From contig CAVZPR010000002.1 in assembly GCA_963777285.1 (NCBI GenBank), forward strand, positions 930,001 through 994,000: a stretch of DNA of 64,000 nucleotides, written 5' to 3'. This DNA comes from JAFARE01 sp963777285 (GTDB lineage: Bacteria; Chloroflexota; Dormibacteria; Aeolococcales; Aeolococcaceae). Positions 30,663-39,054 of the stretch are shown piece after piece. Below the pieces are notes generated by a model. It worked only from the letters and a program-made list of their open reading frames with translations. It was not told the origin of the DNA and searched no databases. Numbering within the stretch: the first letter of the stretch is position 1; each line of letters begins with the position of its first letter. Both the position numbers and the translations under genes were made by a program.

Positions 30663-32862
30663 CCAGGGCGAGGTTCCGGCGCGCGGTACGCGCGGAGCCG
30701 CGAGGGGACATCGCTTCAGCACCTGGGATGGCACCCAGGACCCTCTCGGGGACGACGCGGACGCGCTCTTCGACCGTCTCAGCGAGGACGTCTTCCACGG
30801 CTGGGACTTCGAGACGGCGTTGCGCCGGCTGCTCAGCCAGGGATGGCGGGACGCGCAGGGCCGGCGCTTCGCCGGCATCGAGGAGATGATGGAGGACCTG
30901 CGCCGCCGCAGGCAGCAGCAACTGGAGCGCTACAGCCTGGACTCGGTGTTCAAGGACATCGAGGAGAAGCTGGACAACGTGCTGCGCCTGGAGCGCACGG
31001 GGATCGACGAACGGCTGCGCGACGCTGACGATCCCCGCGCCAAGCGCATCCTCGAACGCGTCGCCGAGAAGCGCAAGGAGCAGCTCGACGCATTGCCGCC
31101 GGACGCGGGCGGCGCCATACGCGAGCTGCAGGGCTACGAGTTCATGGACCAGCGCGCCGAGCAGGCATTCCAGCGCCTGCTGGCGGAGATCAAGCAGGGC
31201 GTCGTCGACACGTACTTCAAGGAGATGACGCAGCAGCTGCAGCAGATGTCCGCACAGGACATGGCCGTGCTCCGCGAGATGGCGCGTGACCTCAACGCGC
31301 TGATCCGGCAGAAGCTCGAGGGCGTTCCCGACGCGCAGCTGCAGCGCAACTACCGTGACTTTCTGGGCAAGTGGGGCAGGCTGTTCCCCGACGCGCCGGA
31401 GACATTCGAGGAGTTCCTGGAGCAGCTGCGACGGCAGATGGCGCGCATGGACTCGCTGATGCAGTCGCTGTCGCCGGAGATGCGGCGCCAGCTCGCCGAT
31501 CTCGTCGCGTCGACGTTCGACGACCCGGAGCTGCAGTCGCAGCTGGCCGAGCTGATGGGCGGCCTGGAGCTGCTCTCCGACCGGGGACGTCTCGGCAGCC
31601 GCTACTCGTTCCTCGGCGGCGAGCAGCTGCCGCTCGACGAGGCGATGCGCGTCATGGACCGCCTGCAATCCATCGAGGAGCTGGAGCGCGCGCTCCGCGG
31701 TGTGTACCGCGGCGAGGAGCTCGACGCGCAGACGCGAGAGTCGCTGCGCGACCTGCTCGGCGACGACGCGGGCCGCGATCTCGACCGCGTGCACCGGCTC
31801 ACCGAGGAGCTGGAGCGGCGCGGCCTGGTGGAGAGCGACGAGGACGGCATGCGCCTCACCGCGCGCGGCATGCGCCAGATCGGGCAGAAGGCGCTCGGCG
31901 ACCTCTTCGCGCGGCTGCGCCGCGACCGCTTCGGCGACCACCCCGTGTCACGCCGCGGCCAGGGCGGCGAGCGCGAGGAGGAGACGAAGCCGTACGAGTT
32001 CGGCGACGTCTTCGATCTCGACGTCAAGGAAACGGTGATGAACGCGGTGCAGCGGCGTAGAAATGCGCGGCGGTCACCGCCTCACGGCGGCGAGTCGCGT
32101 TCGGGGCCCGCTGGGCCCCGCCGCTCTCTCTCGGCGAGCGGCGCGCTCCAAGAACGATCCGGCTCGCCTCCGAGAAGCTCGCCACCGCGAGGCGGTGACC
32201 GCCGCGCTTTCCCGGCTGCGGCCCACCGTTCATCACCGTTTCTGGAGCCCGGCGATTTCGTCGTGCATCGCAGCGACACGCTGACGCGGTCGGCGACCGT
32301 GCTCATGCTCGACATGAGCCGCAGCATGCCGCTGCGCGGCTACTTCTACGCCGCCAAGAAGGTCGCGCTCGCGCTCGACTCGCTGATACGCAGCAGCTAT
32401 CCGCGCGACACGCTGCACGTGATCGGCTTCAGCGACCTGGCGCGCGAGATCAGCCCGGCCGCGCTGCCGCACCTGTCGGTCAACGAGTACGTGTACGGCA
32501 CCAACATGCAGCACGGACTCATGCTGGCGCGGCGCCTGCTGGCCAAGGATCCCGGAGAGAACAAGCAGATCATCATCGTGAGCGACGGCGAGCCGACGGC
32601 GCACATCGAGAACGGACGGCCGGTGTTCTTCTACCCGCCGCTGCCGGAGACGTTCCACAAGACGCTGCTGGAGGTGCGCCGCTGCACGCGCGAGCACATC
32701 GTGATCAACACCTTCATGCTGGAGTCGAACCACCACCTGGTGCAGTTCGTCAACCAGATGACGCGCATGAACCGGGGACGCGCCTTCTTCATCAGTCCCG
32801 ATCGCCTGGGCGACTACGTGCTCGTCGATTACGTCACGTCGAAGGGGCGCAGCGCCGCGTGA
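30652..32862 (+). CDS. vWA-domain protein, partner of the AAA+ ATPase, carrying an in-frame palindromic insertion
   Basis: 736 residues. A long helical N-terminal part (about 1-465) precedes a C-terminal von Willebrand A domain (about 540-735). The MIDAS motif DMSRS is at about 554, with a matching Thr/Asp further on (YGTNMQHG, VSDGEPT). The layout resembles the ChlD/CoxE class that pairs with MoxR-type ATPases. Between the two parts lies a basic, Ser/Pro/Arg-rich stretch (about residues 472-519) encoded by palindromic repeat family A; it looks disordered and foreign to the fold, yet the frame is kept. ATG at 30652 overlaps the ATPase gene. Confidence 0.85.
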   Translation: MAADQGEVPARGTRGAARGHRFSTWDGTQDPLGDDADALFDRLSEDVFHGWDFETALRRLLSQGWRDAQGRRFAGIEEMMEDLRRRRQQQLERYSLDSVFKDIEEKLDNVLRLERTGIDERLRDADDPRAKRILERVAEKRKEQLDALPPDAGGAIRELQGYEFMDQRAEQAFQRLLAEIKQGVVDTYFKEMTQQLQQMSAQDMAVLREMARDLNALIRQKLEGVPDAQLQRNYRDFLGKWGRLFPDAPETFEEFLEQLRRQMARMDSLMQSLSPEMRRQLADLVASTFDDPELQSQLAELMGGLELLSDRGRLGSRYSFLGGEQLPLDEAMRVMDRLQSIEELERALRGVYRGEELDAQTRESLRDLLGDDAGRDLDRVHRLTEELERRGLVESDEDGMRLTARGMRQIGQKALGDLFARLRRDRFGDHPVSRRGQGGEREEETKPYEFGDVFDLDVKETVMNAVQRRRNARRSPPHGGESRSGPAGPRRSLSASGALQERSGSPPRSSPPRGGDRRAFPAAAHRSSPFLEPGDFVVHRSDTLTRSATVLMLDMSRSMPLRGYFYAAKKVALALDSLIRSSYPRDTLHVIGFSDLAREISPAALPHLSVNEYVYGTNMQHGLMLARRLLAKDPGENKQIIIVSDGEPTAHIENGRPVFFYPPLPETFHKTLLEVRRCTREHIVINTFMLESNHHLVQFVNQMTRMNRGRAFFISPDRLGDYVLVDYVTSKGRSAA
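32065..32207. repeat. Palindromic repeat, family A copy 1 (inside a coding region)
   Basis: Arms 32065-32094 and 32178-32207 are 30 nt each and complementary at 28 of 30 positions. The 83-bp core 32095-32177 matches 45042-45125 at about 79 positions plus one indel, and itself contains a GGGGCCC/GGGCCCC hairpin and a CCGCTC/GAGCGG hairpin. It is translated in frame within the vWA gene. Confidence 0.9.
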
Positions 32863-32881
32863 GCGGCGGCGGCTCGCGGCC

Positions 32882-33733
32882 TTGGGCCAACCATCGCTGA
32901 CGCGCGACCGGGCCGCATTCGCCGAGCGCCTGCGCGTGCAGCTCGCCTCGCGCTATCGCGGAGTCGCCATCGGTGTCGACGCCGGGCGCTTCGCGCTGCA
33001 CGTCACCGCCCCCGGGATCGACACGACACTGCCGCTCACCCCGCTGCACAACGCGTGTGCCCGGGATGCGGCTGCGGCTCCGGCGCTGATCGCGCGGTAC
33101 GTCGCGTCGGTGGAGCGGCAGATGACGCCGCGCACCGGCACCGAGCTCTCGCCGGCACGCCTGTTGTGGTGCGTGCGCAGCCGCGCATACCTGGAGGGGA
33201 TGTCGCGCGCCGGCGACCTGCTGAGTGAGGACGTCGCCGCGGACCTGGTCGCGTTCGTGGCGGAGGAGCTTCCGGGCGCCATCATGCGCGGCGTCGCGCG
33301 CGAGGAATGGGCGGCCGCGGAGATGCGCGACGACGCCGTGCGGGCGGCCGCCGCGGACAACACCGCCGCGCGCTTCGCGAGGCTGGTGGATCGCATCCGC
33401 GGCGTCGACCGCATCCCCGCCGACGGCTGGAGAATGGCGGGAGATCCACTGTTCCAGAGCAGTGTCGTCGCCGCGCCGACCGTGCTCGGGGCGCTCGTGG
33501 CACGGGCCGGAGGCGACGTGCTGCTGGGCGCGCCGGACCGCGGCGTGGTGCTCGCCATCCCCGCGGCGCAGCCCCAGGCCGACCGCTTCGCGCGCCGCGT
33601 GCTCCGCGAGTGGCGCGAGGCGATGAACCCCTGCTCGCACCAGGTTGTGGTCACCGACGGCAGCAACCTTCGGGCGGCGCCACAGCGCGTGCCGCGGGGG
33701 AGCGCAGCCGTGATGCCCTGGCTCGATTCCTGA
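32882..33733 (+). CDS. DUF1444-like hypothetical protein
   Basis: 283 residues, alpha/beta, no signal peptide or membrane segment. Features include FAERLRVQLASRYRGVAI near the N-terminus and a final domain with HQVVVTDGSNLRAAP. The general form suggests a DUF1444-type protein, but I recognise no catalytic motif. It follows the vWA gene by 19 nt and may belong to the same transcript. The TTG at 32882 is the earliest usable start; a GTG at 32936 would remove 18 residues. Confidence 0.6.
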   Translation: MGQPSLTRDRAAFAERLRVQLASRYRGVAIGVDAGRFALHVTAPGIDTTLPLTPLHNACARDAAAAPALIARYVASVERQMTPRTGTELSPARLLWCVRSRAYLEGMSRAGDLLSEDVAADLVAFVAEELPGAIMRGVAREEWAAAEMRDDAVRAAAADNTAARFARLVDRIRGVDRIPADGWRMAGDPLFQSSVVAAPTVLGALVARAGGDVLLGAPDRGVVLAIPAAQPQADRFARRVLREWREAMNPCSHQVVVTDGSNLRAAPQRVPRGSAAVMPWLDS

Positions 33734-33740
33734 GCCCGGG

Positions 33741-34163
33741 TCAGCTCTCCAGGCGCGGGACGGCAGGCGGCGCGTCGACGCGGGCGACCTCGCGCTGCGC
33801 CGCGATCGCCGCCAGAGCCCCCAGGGCCGCCGCCCCGAGCGCTGCCGCCGCGGCGCGCAGGACCGCGCGCGAGGCGCGCCCGCCGAGGCCCGGCGCCGGC
33901 AGCGACGGTCCGCTGCCGAACCACACCGTGAGCGCCGTCTGGTCGGCGCTGCCCGACGCATGGCGGACCCTGCTGCGCTCCACGCGGAGCGCCGCGGGCG
34001 CCAGCGGGTGGCGCTGCCCCGGCCGGGAGTCGAGAGCCACCAACGACCGCACCGCCTGGCGCGCCACCGGCCACCGCGCCAGGCGGATCGCACCCAGCGC
34101 GACGGGCCGCACGGCGGCGAGCCGCCGCGCCGTCCGCACCGTGTCCGCCGCCCGCGTCACCAT
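33741..34163 (-). CDS. Small Ala/Arg-rich hypothetical protein with one membrane segment
   Basis: 140 residues. The first 90 are basic and Arg/Ala-rich; a hydrophobic Ala/Leu run at about 105-125 could be a membrane segment. No family recognised. The start ATG at 34163 is supported by a TATCCT box (34177-34172) ending 8 nt upstream, which overlaps the box of the divergent gene at 34188. Codon use is normal for the region. Confidence 0.55.
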   Translation of the reverse strand: MVTRAADTVRTARRLAAVRPVALGAIRLARWPVARQAVRSLVALDSRPGQRHPLAPAALRVERSRVRHASGSADQTALTVWFGSGPSLPAPGLGGRASRAVLRAAAAALGAAALGALAAIAAQREVARVDAPPAVPRLES

Positions 34164-34171
34164 GGGGCGAA

Positions 34172-34181
34172 AGGATAGCGT
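34172..34181. promoter_or_regulatory. Overlapping divergent -10 boxes
   Basis: On the plus strand TAGCGT (34176-34181) ends 6 nt before GTG 34188. On the minus strand TATCCT (34177-34172) ends 8 nt before ATG 34163. The two boxes share bases, so the divergent transcripts should compete. Confidence 0.5.
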
Positions 34182-34187
34182 TGCCCC

Positions 34188-34949
34188 GTGGCCGGCACAG
34201 TCGAGGACCTGCGCGGACGGGTGCACGCCGCCGTGGCGGGCGCCCTCGCCGGAGAAGCAGCCGCAGGCGTGGCCGCCGGCGCCGCCGACCTGCTGGGCGT
34301 GGCCGAGTCCGTCGCCGCCACCGGGGGGTACGACGAAGCCGACCTGCGGCATCGCGGCCTGGAGCGGCCGTCGCGCAGCGGCAACGCGGGGCTGCTGCTG
34401 CGTGCGGTCCCGTTCGCCCTCCTCACGCCGCTGGACCGCCCCCGCATTCGCCGCGACGCGTACCGCTGCGTGGCCCTGGCCGGAGCCGAGGAGGCAACCG
34501 CCATCGCCGCCGTGGCCGCGGCGCTGCTGTGTGCCGACCTCACGCGCTTCGACCTGTCGACCGCACTCGTGCGGGTGCGCCAGTCGTTGCTGGAGGACGC
34601 CCCCATGGCGTTGCTGCGCCGCCTGGCGCCCGCCGCCGCAGAGGCACCGCCGGGAGCCGACGACTCCGATCCCACCGCCGCGCTGCAGGCAGCGGTGACC
34701 GCTCTGGACCGCGCCGATACCGTCAGCGCCGTCGTGGCGGCGGCCGGCGGGGGACCGGCGGCCGCGATGGGTCTCGCCGGCGCACTGGGCGGGGCGCGCG
34801 GCGGGCCGGCATCGCTGCAGGGCATCGACGCCGAGCAGCTGCCCCACGCCGACCGCGGCGCGGCGATCGCCCACCGCCTCGCCGAGCGGGCCGAGGCGCT
34901 GCTGCCCGCTGCCGTGGAGGGCGCCCCGCCCAGCGGCTACCATCCTTGA
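34188..34949 (+). CDS. ADP-ribosylglycohydrolase-like protein, apparently degenerate
   Basis: 253 residues, all-helical and Ala-rich. Several segments fall where DraG-family motifs lie: an N-terminal GEAAAGVAAGAADLLG helix, RSGNAGLLLRAVPFALL (matching the family's 'GN-S-MR' block) and AAAGGGPAAAMGLAGALGG (matching the 'GGDADT..A.AGAL' block). The Asp residues that bind the two metal ions are missing in that last block, so hydrolase activity is doubtful. A non-catalytic ADP-ribose binder or a diverged paralogue is possible. Confidence 0.6.
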   Translation: MAGTVEDLRGRVHAAVAGALAGEAAAGVAAGAADLLGVAESVAATGGYDEADLRHRGLERPSRSGNAGLLLRAVPFALLTPLDRPRIRRDAYRCVALAGAEEATAIAAVAAALLCADLTRFDLSTALVRVRQSLLEDAPMALLRRLAPAAAEAPPGADDSDPTAALQAAVTALDRADTVSAVVAAAGGGPAAAMGLAGALGGARGGPASLQGIDAEQLPHADRGAAIAHRLAERAEALLPAAVEGAPPSGYHP

Positions 34950-34950
34950 C

Positions 34951-35379
34951 GTGGCAGCCGAGCCCGCGGCGGACGGGCGCAAGATCCGCATCCTGACGGC
35001 CAAGGTGGGGCTCGACGGGCACGACCGCGGCATCAAGGTGATCTCGCGGGCGCTGCGCGACGCGGGGGTCGAGGTCATCTACACCGGTCTGCACCAGACG
35101 CCGGAGATGGTCGTCGAAGCCGCGATCCAGGAGGATGTCGACGGCATCGGGATCTCGCTGCTCAGCGGGGCCCACATGACGCTCTTCCCGGAGATCATCC
35201 GCCTGCTGCGAGAGCGCGGAGCCGGCGACATCGTGGTGTTCGGCGGCGGCATCATCCCGGACGCCGACGTCTCGGCGCTGGAGGAGATCGGCGTCGACAA
35301 GGTATTCACGCCGGGCACGTCGCTCGACGAAGCCGTCTCCTACGTGAAGGAACGGTTCGGCACGCGGGCTGAGGTCTGA
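34951..35379 (+). CDS. Methylmalonyl-CoA mutase-type B12-binding subunit (stand-alone)
   Basis: 142 residues, a Rossmann-like cobalamin-binding domain. The DxHxxG motif is present in VGLDGHDRGIKVIS, with the lower-ligand His, and further family blocks SLLSGAHMTLFPEI and VFGGGIIPDAD. In bacteria with split mutases this small subunit joins a separate catalytic large subunit. No large subunit is in the window. It may serve methylmalonyl-CoA or a related acyl-CoA mutase. GTG start 1 nt after the preceding stop. Confidence 0.92.
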   Translation: MAAEPAADGRKIRILTAKVGLDGHDRGIKVISRALRDAGVEVIYTGLHQTPEMVVEAAIQEDVDGIGISLLSGAHMTLFPEIIRLLRERGAGDIVVFGGGIIPDADVSALEEIGVDKVFTPGTSLDEAVSYVKERFGTRAEV

Positions 35380-35397
35380 GCGCGGCCGACCGCGAGG

Positions 35398-36108
35398 ATG
35401 GACCAGGACCTGCTGTGTGCGGCGGCGGCAGCGGCGCGCGCGGCCGTCCACCTGCAGGATCCGCTAGGCGACGTCGCCGAGCCGCCCCACCCCGCCTTCG
35501 CCGGCTTCCGCCGCTGCACCTATCTCTGGCAGGAGGGGGCCGCCACCTATCCGGTGGGGGACACGCTGCAGCTCTGGCTGGCCTTCCTCGACGAGCGCGG
35601 CGCGCGCAGCGCCCGGCTGGCGGTTGATGCCGCGGGGCCGCTGGTGGTCGTGGCCACCGATGGCGGCGCCGACGCCTGGCGCCCGGCGACAGTCGAAGGG
35701 CTGACCGTGATGCGTGGGGTTGCCGACGCCGCCGCCGGCGACGCACCCGGCCTCAGGGACGCCGAGGAGCGGCTGCGCGCGGCGCTGGCTCCGGCGCTGC
35801 GCCAAGCCGGCCGCCTGCCCCGCCTGCAGGGTGAGGCGGTCCGCCGGGCCACCGCCATCCTGGACTCGGCGGCCGACGGATCCGAGGTGTCCGACGTCGC
35901 CTGGCCGTTCTTCGTGCTCACGCCCCGCCACAGCGACGCGGCGCGGCGCCTCCTGGCTGCCGCCGCAGCGCTGTGGCCCGGCGAGCTGCAGCTGGGTGGC
36001 GGGGAAGAGCTGGTGCCGCGCGACGTGGTGCAGACCGCGCTGGTGGCCGCGGTGAACTCGCTCCCCGGCCGCCCGGCGGCCCGGCCGGCGGAGCGCCCGG
36101 TAAAGTAG
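35398..36108 (+). CDS. Hypothetical protein
   Basis: 236 residues, alpha/beta, soluble, no family recognised. Notable stretches are FAGFRRCTYLWQEGAATYP and WPFFVLTPRHSDAARRLL. Strong GC3 and tight spacing (18 nt after the mutase subunit, 9 nt before rplY) support it as real. ATG at 35398 has a weak GCGAGG upstream. Confidence 0.6.
   Translation: MDQDLLCAAAAAARAAVHLQDPLGDVAEPPHPAFAGFRRCTYLWQEGAATYPVGDTLQLWLAFLDERGARSARLAVDAAGPLVVVATDGGADAWRPATVEGLTVMRGVADAAAGDAPGLRDAEERLRAALAPALRQAGRLPRLQGEAVRRATAILDSAADGSEVSDVAWPFFVLTPRHSDAARRLLAAAAALWPGELQLGGGEELVPRDVVQTALVAAVNSLPGRPAARPAERPVK
36101..36106 (+). promoter_or_regulatory. Candidate -10 box (TAAAGT) for rplY
   Basis: TAAAGT ends 11 nt before the rplY ATG at 36118 and lies over the last codons and stop of the preceding gene. 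No ribosome site is visible. Confidence 0.45.
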
Positions 36109-36117
36109 GCCGCTGCC

Positions 36118-36798
36118 ATGGCCAGCGACACAGACCTGGCGCTCGACGCCAGCCACCGCAGCCAAACCGGCCGTCACGTCCGCGGCCTGCGCAAGCGCGG
36201 TCTCATCCCCGCGGTGCTCTACGGGCACAGGGTGGACCCCGTGGCGCTGAGCATCGAGGAACGGCGGCTGCGCCGGGTCTGGCACCGCGCCGGGAAGAGC
36301 AATCTCGTCGACCTCAGCCTGGAGACCGGCCGGCCCCGCAAGGTGCTGATCCGCGAGCTGCAGGTCGACCCGAGAACCGCGGGCCTGCTCCACGTGGACT
36401 TCTTCGCCGTCAACCTCCGCGAGAAGCTGATGGTGGACGTGCCGCTCGTGCCGCAGGGCGAGTTGCCCGCCGTCGCCGACCTCAAGATCGGAGTGCTGCA
36501 GCAGCTGGTGACGACGGTTCGCGTGGAGTGCCTTCCCGCTGACATCCCCGCGCAGCTCATCGTCGACGTCAGCGGTCTCGCCAACATCGACGAGGGGGTG
36601 CACCTGCGCGACGTGCCGCTTCCCGAGGGTGTGGCGCTGGGCCACGGCCTCGACCCCGACGAGCTGGTGGTCAAGGTGGCGCCGATTCGCGTCGCCGAGA
36701 TCGAGGAGGAAGAAGAGGGCGAGGCCGAGGAGGCTGAGGCCGGCGAGGGTGAGGCGGCGGCCGCGACCGCCGAAGCCGAGGGCGCTGCCGAGTCGTAG
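36118..36798 (+). CDS. rplY: 50S ribosomal protein L25 (CTC type)
   Basis: 226 residues, the long CTC form. The N-terminal L25 domain (about 1-95, with HVRGLRKRGLIPAVLYG) binds 5S rRNA; the TL5-like C-terminal beta domain (about 96-185) has FFAVNLREKLMVDVPL and LDPDELVVKVAP. The last 35 residues are very acidic and Glu/Ala-rich. CTC-type L25 is linked to general stress in Gram-positive bacteria. Confidence 0.95.
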   Translation: MASDTDLALDASHRSQTGRHVRGLRKRGLIPAVLYGHRVDPVALSIEERRLRRVWHRAGKSNLVDLSLETGRPRKVLIRELQVDPRTAGLLHVDFFAVNLREKLMVDVPLVPQGELPAVADLKIGVLQQLVTTVRVECLPADIPAQLIVDVSGLANIDEGVHLRDVPLPEGVALGHGLDPDELVVKVAPIRVAEIEEEEEGEAEEAEAGEGEAAAATAEAEGAAES

Positions 36799-36843
36799 CC
36801 GGCGTCGCGTCCGCACCTCGCGCCCGCCGTTAGCATGCGCGCC

Positions 36844-37692
36844 ATGCTCGCCGACTTCGTCTGTGACCGCAGCGCTGCGTTCGACGGCATCTGCCGCGCC
36901 ATCAGCAGCCACGACCCGACGGGACTGGCGGGGCCACTGGTGGAGCGGCTCATCGGACCGGTCGTGGTCCTCTTCGCGCTGTACCTCGTCGGCCGGGTGC
37001 TGCGCCGCGTCGTCGACGGCGCCATGCGGCGGAGCGGCGCGGACCGTCAGGTGCGCGCGCTGGTGCACAACATGGTCAGCGTCGTCACCTACGTCATCGC
37101 CGTGCTCAGCGCGATCGTCGTTGCCGGGGTCAACGTCGCGGTGCTGCTCACCGTCGCCGGGCTGGGCACCGTTGCCGTCGGCCTGGCGCTGCAGGACGTG
37201 CTGCGCAACATCCTCGCCGGCATCTGGCTGCTGCTGGAGCACCCGTTCCGGCTGGGCGACAACATCGCTGTGGTGGACCAGGCGGGCGTGGTGCAGACGA
37301 TCACGCTGCGCACCACCACGCTGCGCACCGGAGACGGCCGCCTCGCGGTGCTGCCCAACCTCACCGCGTTCAGCAATCCGGTGATCAACGCGAGCGCCTT
37401 CCAGCTGCGTCAGTTCACCGTCGCCGTCCGCGAGCCCGACACCCTCGACCTCGAAGCGACGATTCGTGAGGCCCGCAAGGTCCTCGAGGGCGTCGCGCAG
37501 GTGGCGCGCGCGCCATCCCCCGCCGTGTCTCCGCTGCTGGACGGCGAGCACCTGCTCCTGCAATGCAAGTACTGGGTGGACCAGAAGGAGCACGACCCCG
37601 ACGCCGTCGCCGCCGACGTGGCGCGGCGTCTGTGGCTCATCGGACGATCCGCGCCTCCCGCGGCTGCGGCGCCCGCGCCGGCTGCGGGCTAG
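36844..37692 (+). CDS. mscS: Small-conductance mechanosensitive channel family protein (MscS)
   Basis: 282 residues. Membrane segments lie at about 35-55, 75-98 and 100-125; the third has the Gly/Ala pattern GLGTVAVGLALQDVLRNILAG that lines the MscS pore. A beta domain follows (RLGDNIAVVDQAGVVQTITL) and a Pro/Ala-rich tail ends the protein. It should release solutes on hypo-osmotic shock. ATG at 36844 is 7 nt after a TAGCAT box (36831-36836); the upstream ATG at 36835 lies inside that box. Its stop overlaps that of gltA (CTAG). Confidence 0.93.
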   Translation: MLADFVCDRSAAFDGICRAISSHDPTGLAGPLVERLIGPVVVLFALYLVGRVLRRVVDGAMRRSGADRQVRALVHNMVSVVTYVIAVLSAIVVAGVNVAVLLTVAGLGTVAVGLALQDVLRNILAGIWLLLEHPFRLGDNIAVVDQAGVVQTITLRTTTLRTGDGRLAVLPNLTAFSNPVINASAFQLRQFTVAVREPDTLDLEATIREARKVLEGVAQVARAPSPAVSPLLDGEHLLLQCKYWVDQKEHDPDAVAADVARRLWLIGRSAPPAAAAPAPAAG

Positions 37693-38972
37693 CGCCGCCC
37701 CATCGGGACGTAGTCGCGCGCCTGCTCGCCCAGGTAGACCTGCCGCGGGCGCGCGATGCGCTGCTCCTTGTCGAGCAGGGATTCCTCCCACTGTGACAGC
37801 CAGCCCGCGGTGCGCGGGATGGCGAACAGCACGGGGAACATCTCCACGGGTATGCCCAGCGCCTGATAGATGAACCCGCTGTAGAAGTCGACGTTGGGAT
37901 ACAGCTTGCGCGACACGAAGTACTCGTCCTCCAGCGCGATCTTCTCCAGCTCCCGGGCGACGTCGAGCTGCGGTGAGGTGCCCGTGGCGCTGAGCACCTG
38001 GTCGGCCATCTTCTTGATCACCTTGGCGCGGGGGTCGTAGTTCTTGTAGACGCGGTGCCCGAACCCCATGAGCCGTTCCTTGCCGGCCTTCACGCCGCTG
38101 ATGAAGCCGGGGATGCGATCCACCGTGCCGATGCGTTCGATCATGCGCACGACCGCCTCGTTGGCACCACCGTGCAGCGGCCCGTAGAGCGCGGCGACGG
38201 CTGCGGCCGTCGCCGAGTACGGGTCCGGGTGCGAGGAGCCCACGGAGCGCATCGCGTTGGTGGAGCAGTTCTGCTCGTGGTCCGCGTGCAGGATGAAGAG
38301 CACGTCCAGCGCATGCTCGATCTCGGGCACGGGCTCGTACTTCAGCTCGACCATGCGAAACATCATGTTGAGGAAGTTGCCCGCGAACGACAGGTCGTTG
38401 TCGGGATAGTTGTAGGGAAGCCCGAGAGAGTGGCGATACGCGAGCGCGGCGAGCGTCGGCATCTTGGCGATCAGCCGGTAGATGGAGATGCGGCGCTGCT
38501 CTTCGTCGTAGATCTGCGTCGCCTGCGGATAGAACGTCGACAGCGCACCCACGGTCGACACCAGGATGCCCATCGGGTGGGCGTCGTGGTGGAATCCGTC
38601 GATGAACGTCTTGACGTTCTCGTGGACGAGCGTGTGATGCGTGATCTCGTGCTGCCACTCCGCGGCCTGCTGCGGTGACGGCAGCTCGCCGTGCACCAGC
38701 AGGTACGCGGTCTCGAGGAACGTGCTCTGCTCCGCGAGCTGCTCGATGGGGTATCCGCGGTAGAGCAGGATGCCGCGGTCGCCGTCGATGTAGGTGATCC
38801 GGCTCTTGCACGAAGCGGTGTTCATGAACGCCGGGTCGTACAGCAGCAGTCCGCGGTCGTCGTCGTGCGCCTTGATCGCCTCGAACGCGGTGGCGGGCAC
38901 GGCGCCGTTGTCGATGGGTATGTCGTACGACCTGCCTGTGCGGTTGTCGGTGACCGTGATCGTGTCGGGCAT
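37689..38972 (-). CDS. gltA: Citrate synthase (type I)
   Basis: 427 residues. Condenses acetyl-CoA and oxaloacetate. N-terminal beta domain (TITVTDNRTGRSYDIPID, GDRGILLYRGYPIEQLAE) typical of type I enzymes. Catalytic region: LFILHADHEQNCSTNAMR (His), GPLHGGANEAVV (His) and, after GFGHRVYKNYDPRA, the Asp-containing C-terminal segment. The ATG at 38972 may be near-leaderless: CAGACT ends 6 nt upstream on the minus strand. Confidence 0.97.
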   Translation of the reverse strand: MPDTITVTDNRTGRSYDIPIDNGAVPATAFEAIKAHDDDRGLLLYDPAFMNTASCKSRITYIDGDRGILLYRGYPIEQLAEQSTFLETAYLLVHGELPSPQQAAEWQHEITHHTLVHENVKTFIDGFHHDAHPMGILVSTVGALSTFYPQATQIYDEEQRRISIYRLIAKMPTLAALAYRHSLGLPYNYPDNDLSFAGNFLNMMFRMVELKYEPVPEIEHALDVLFILHADHEQNCSTNAMRSVGSSHPDPYSATAAAVAALYGPLHGGANEAVVRMIERIGTVDRIPGFISGVKAGKERLMGFGHRVYKNYDPRAKVIKKMADQVLSATGTSPQLDVARELEKIALEDEYFVSRKLYPNVDFYSGFIYQALGIPVEMFPVLFAIPRTAGWLSQWEESLLDKEQRIARPRQVYLGEQARDYVPMGRR

Positions 38973-39054
38973 GCGGGCAGTCTGGCACGGCCGCACCGAG
39001 GCCAATCGCCCCCGGGTGCTAGCCTCCCGCCATGCTCGGACGCGCCGCCTGAGC

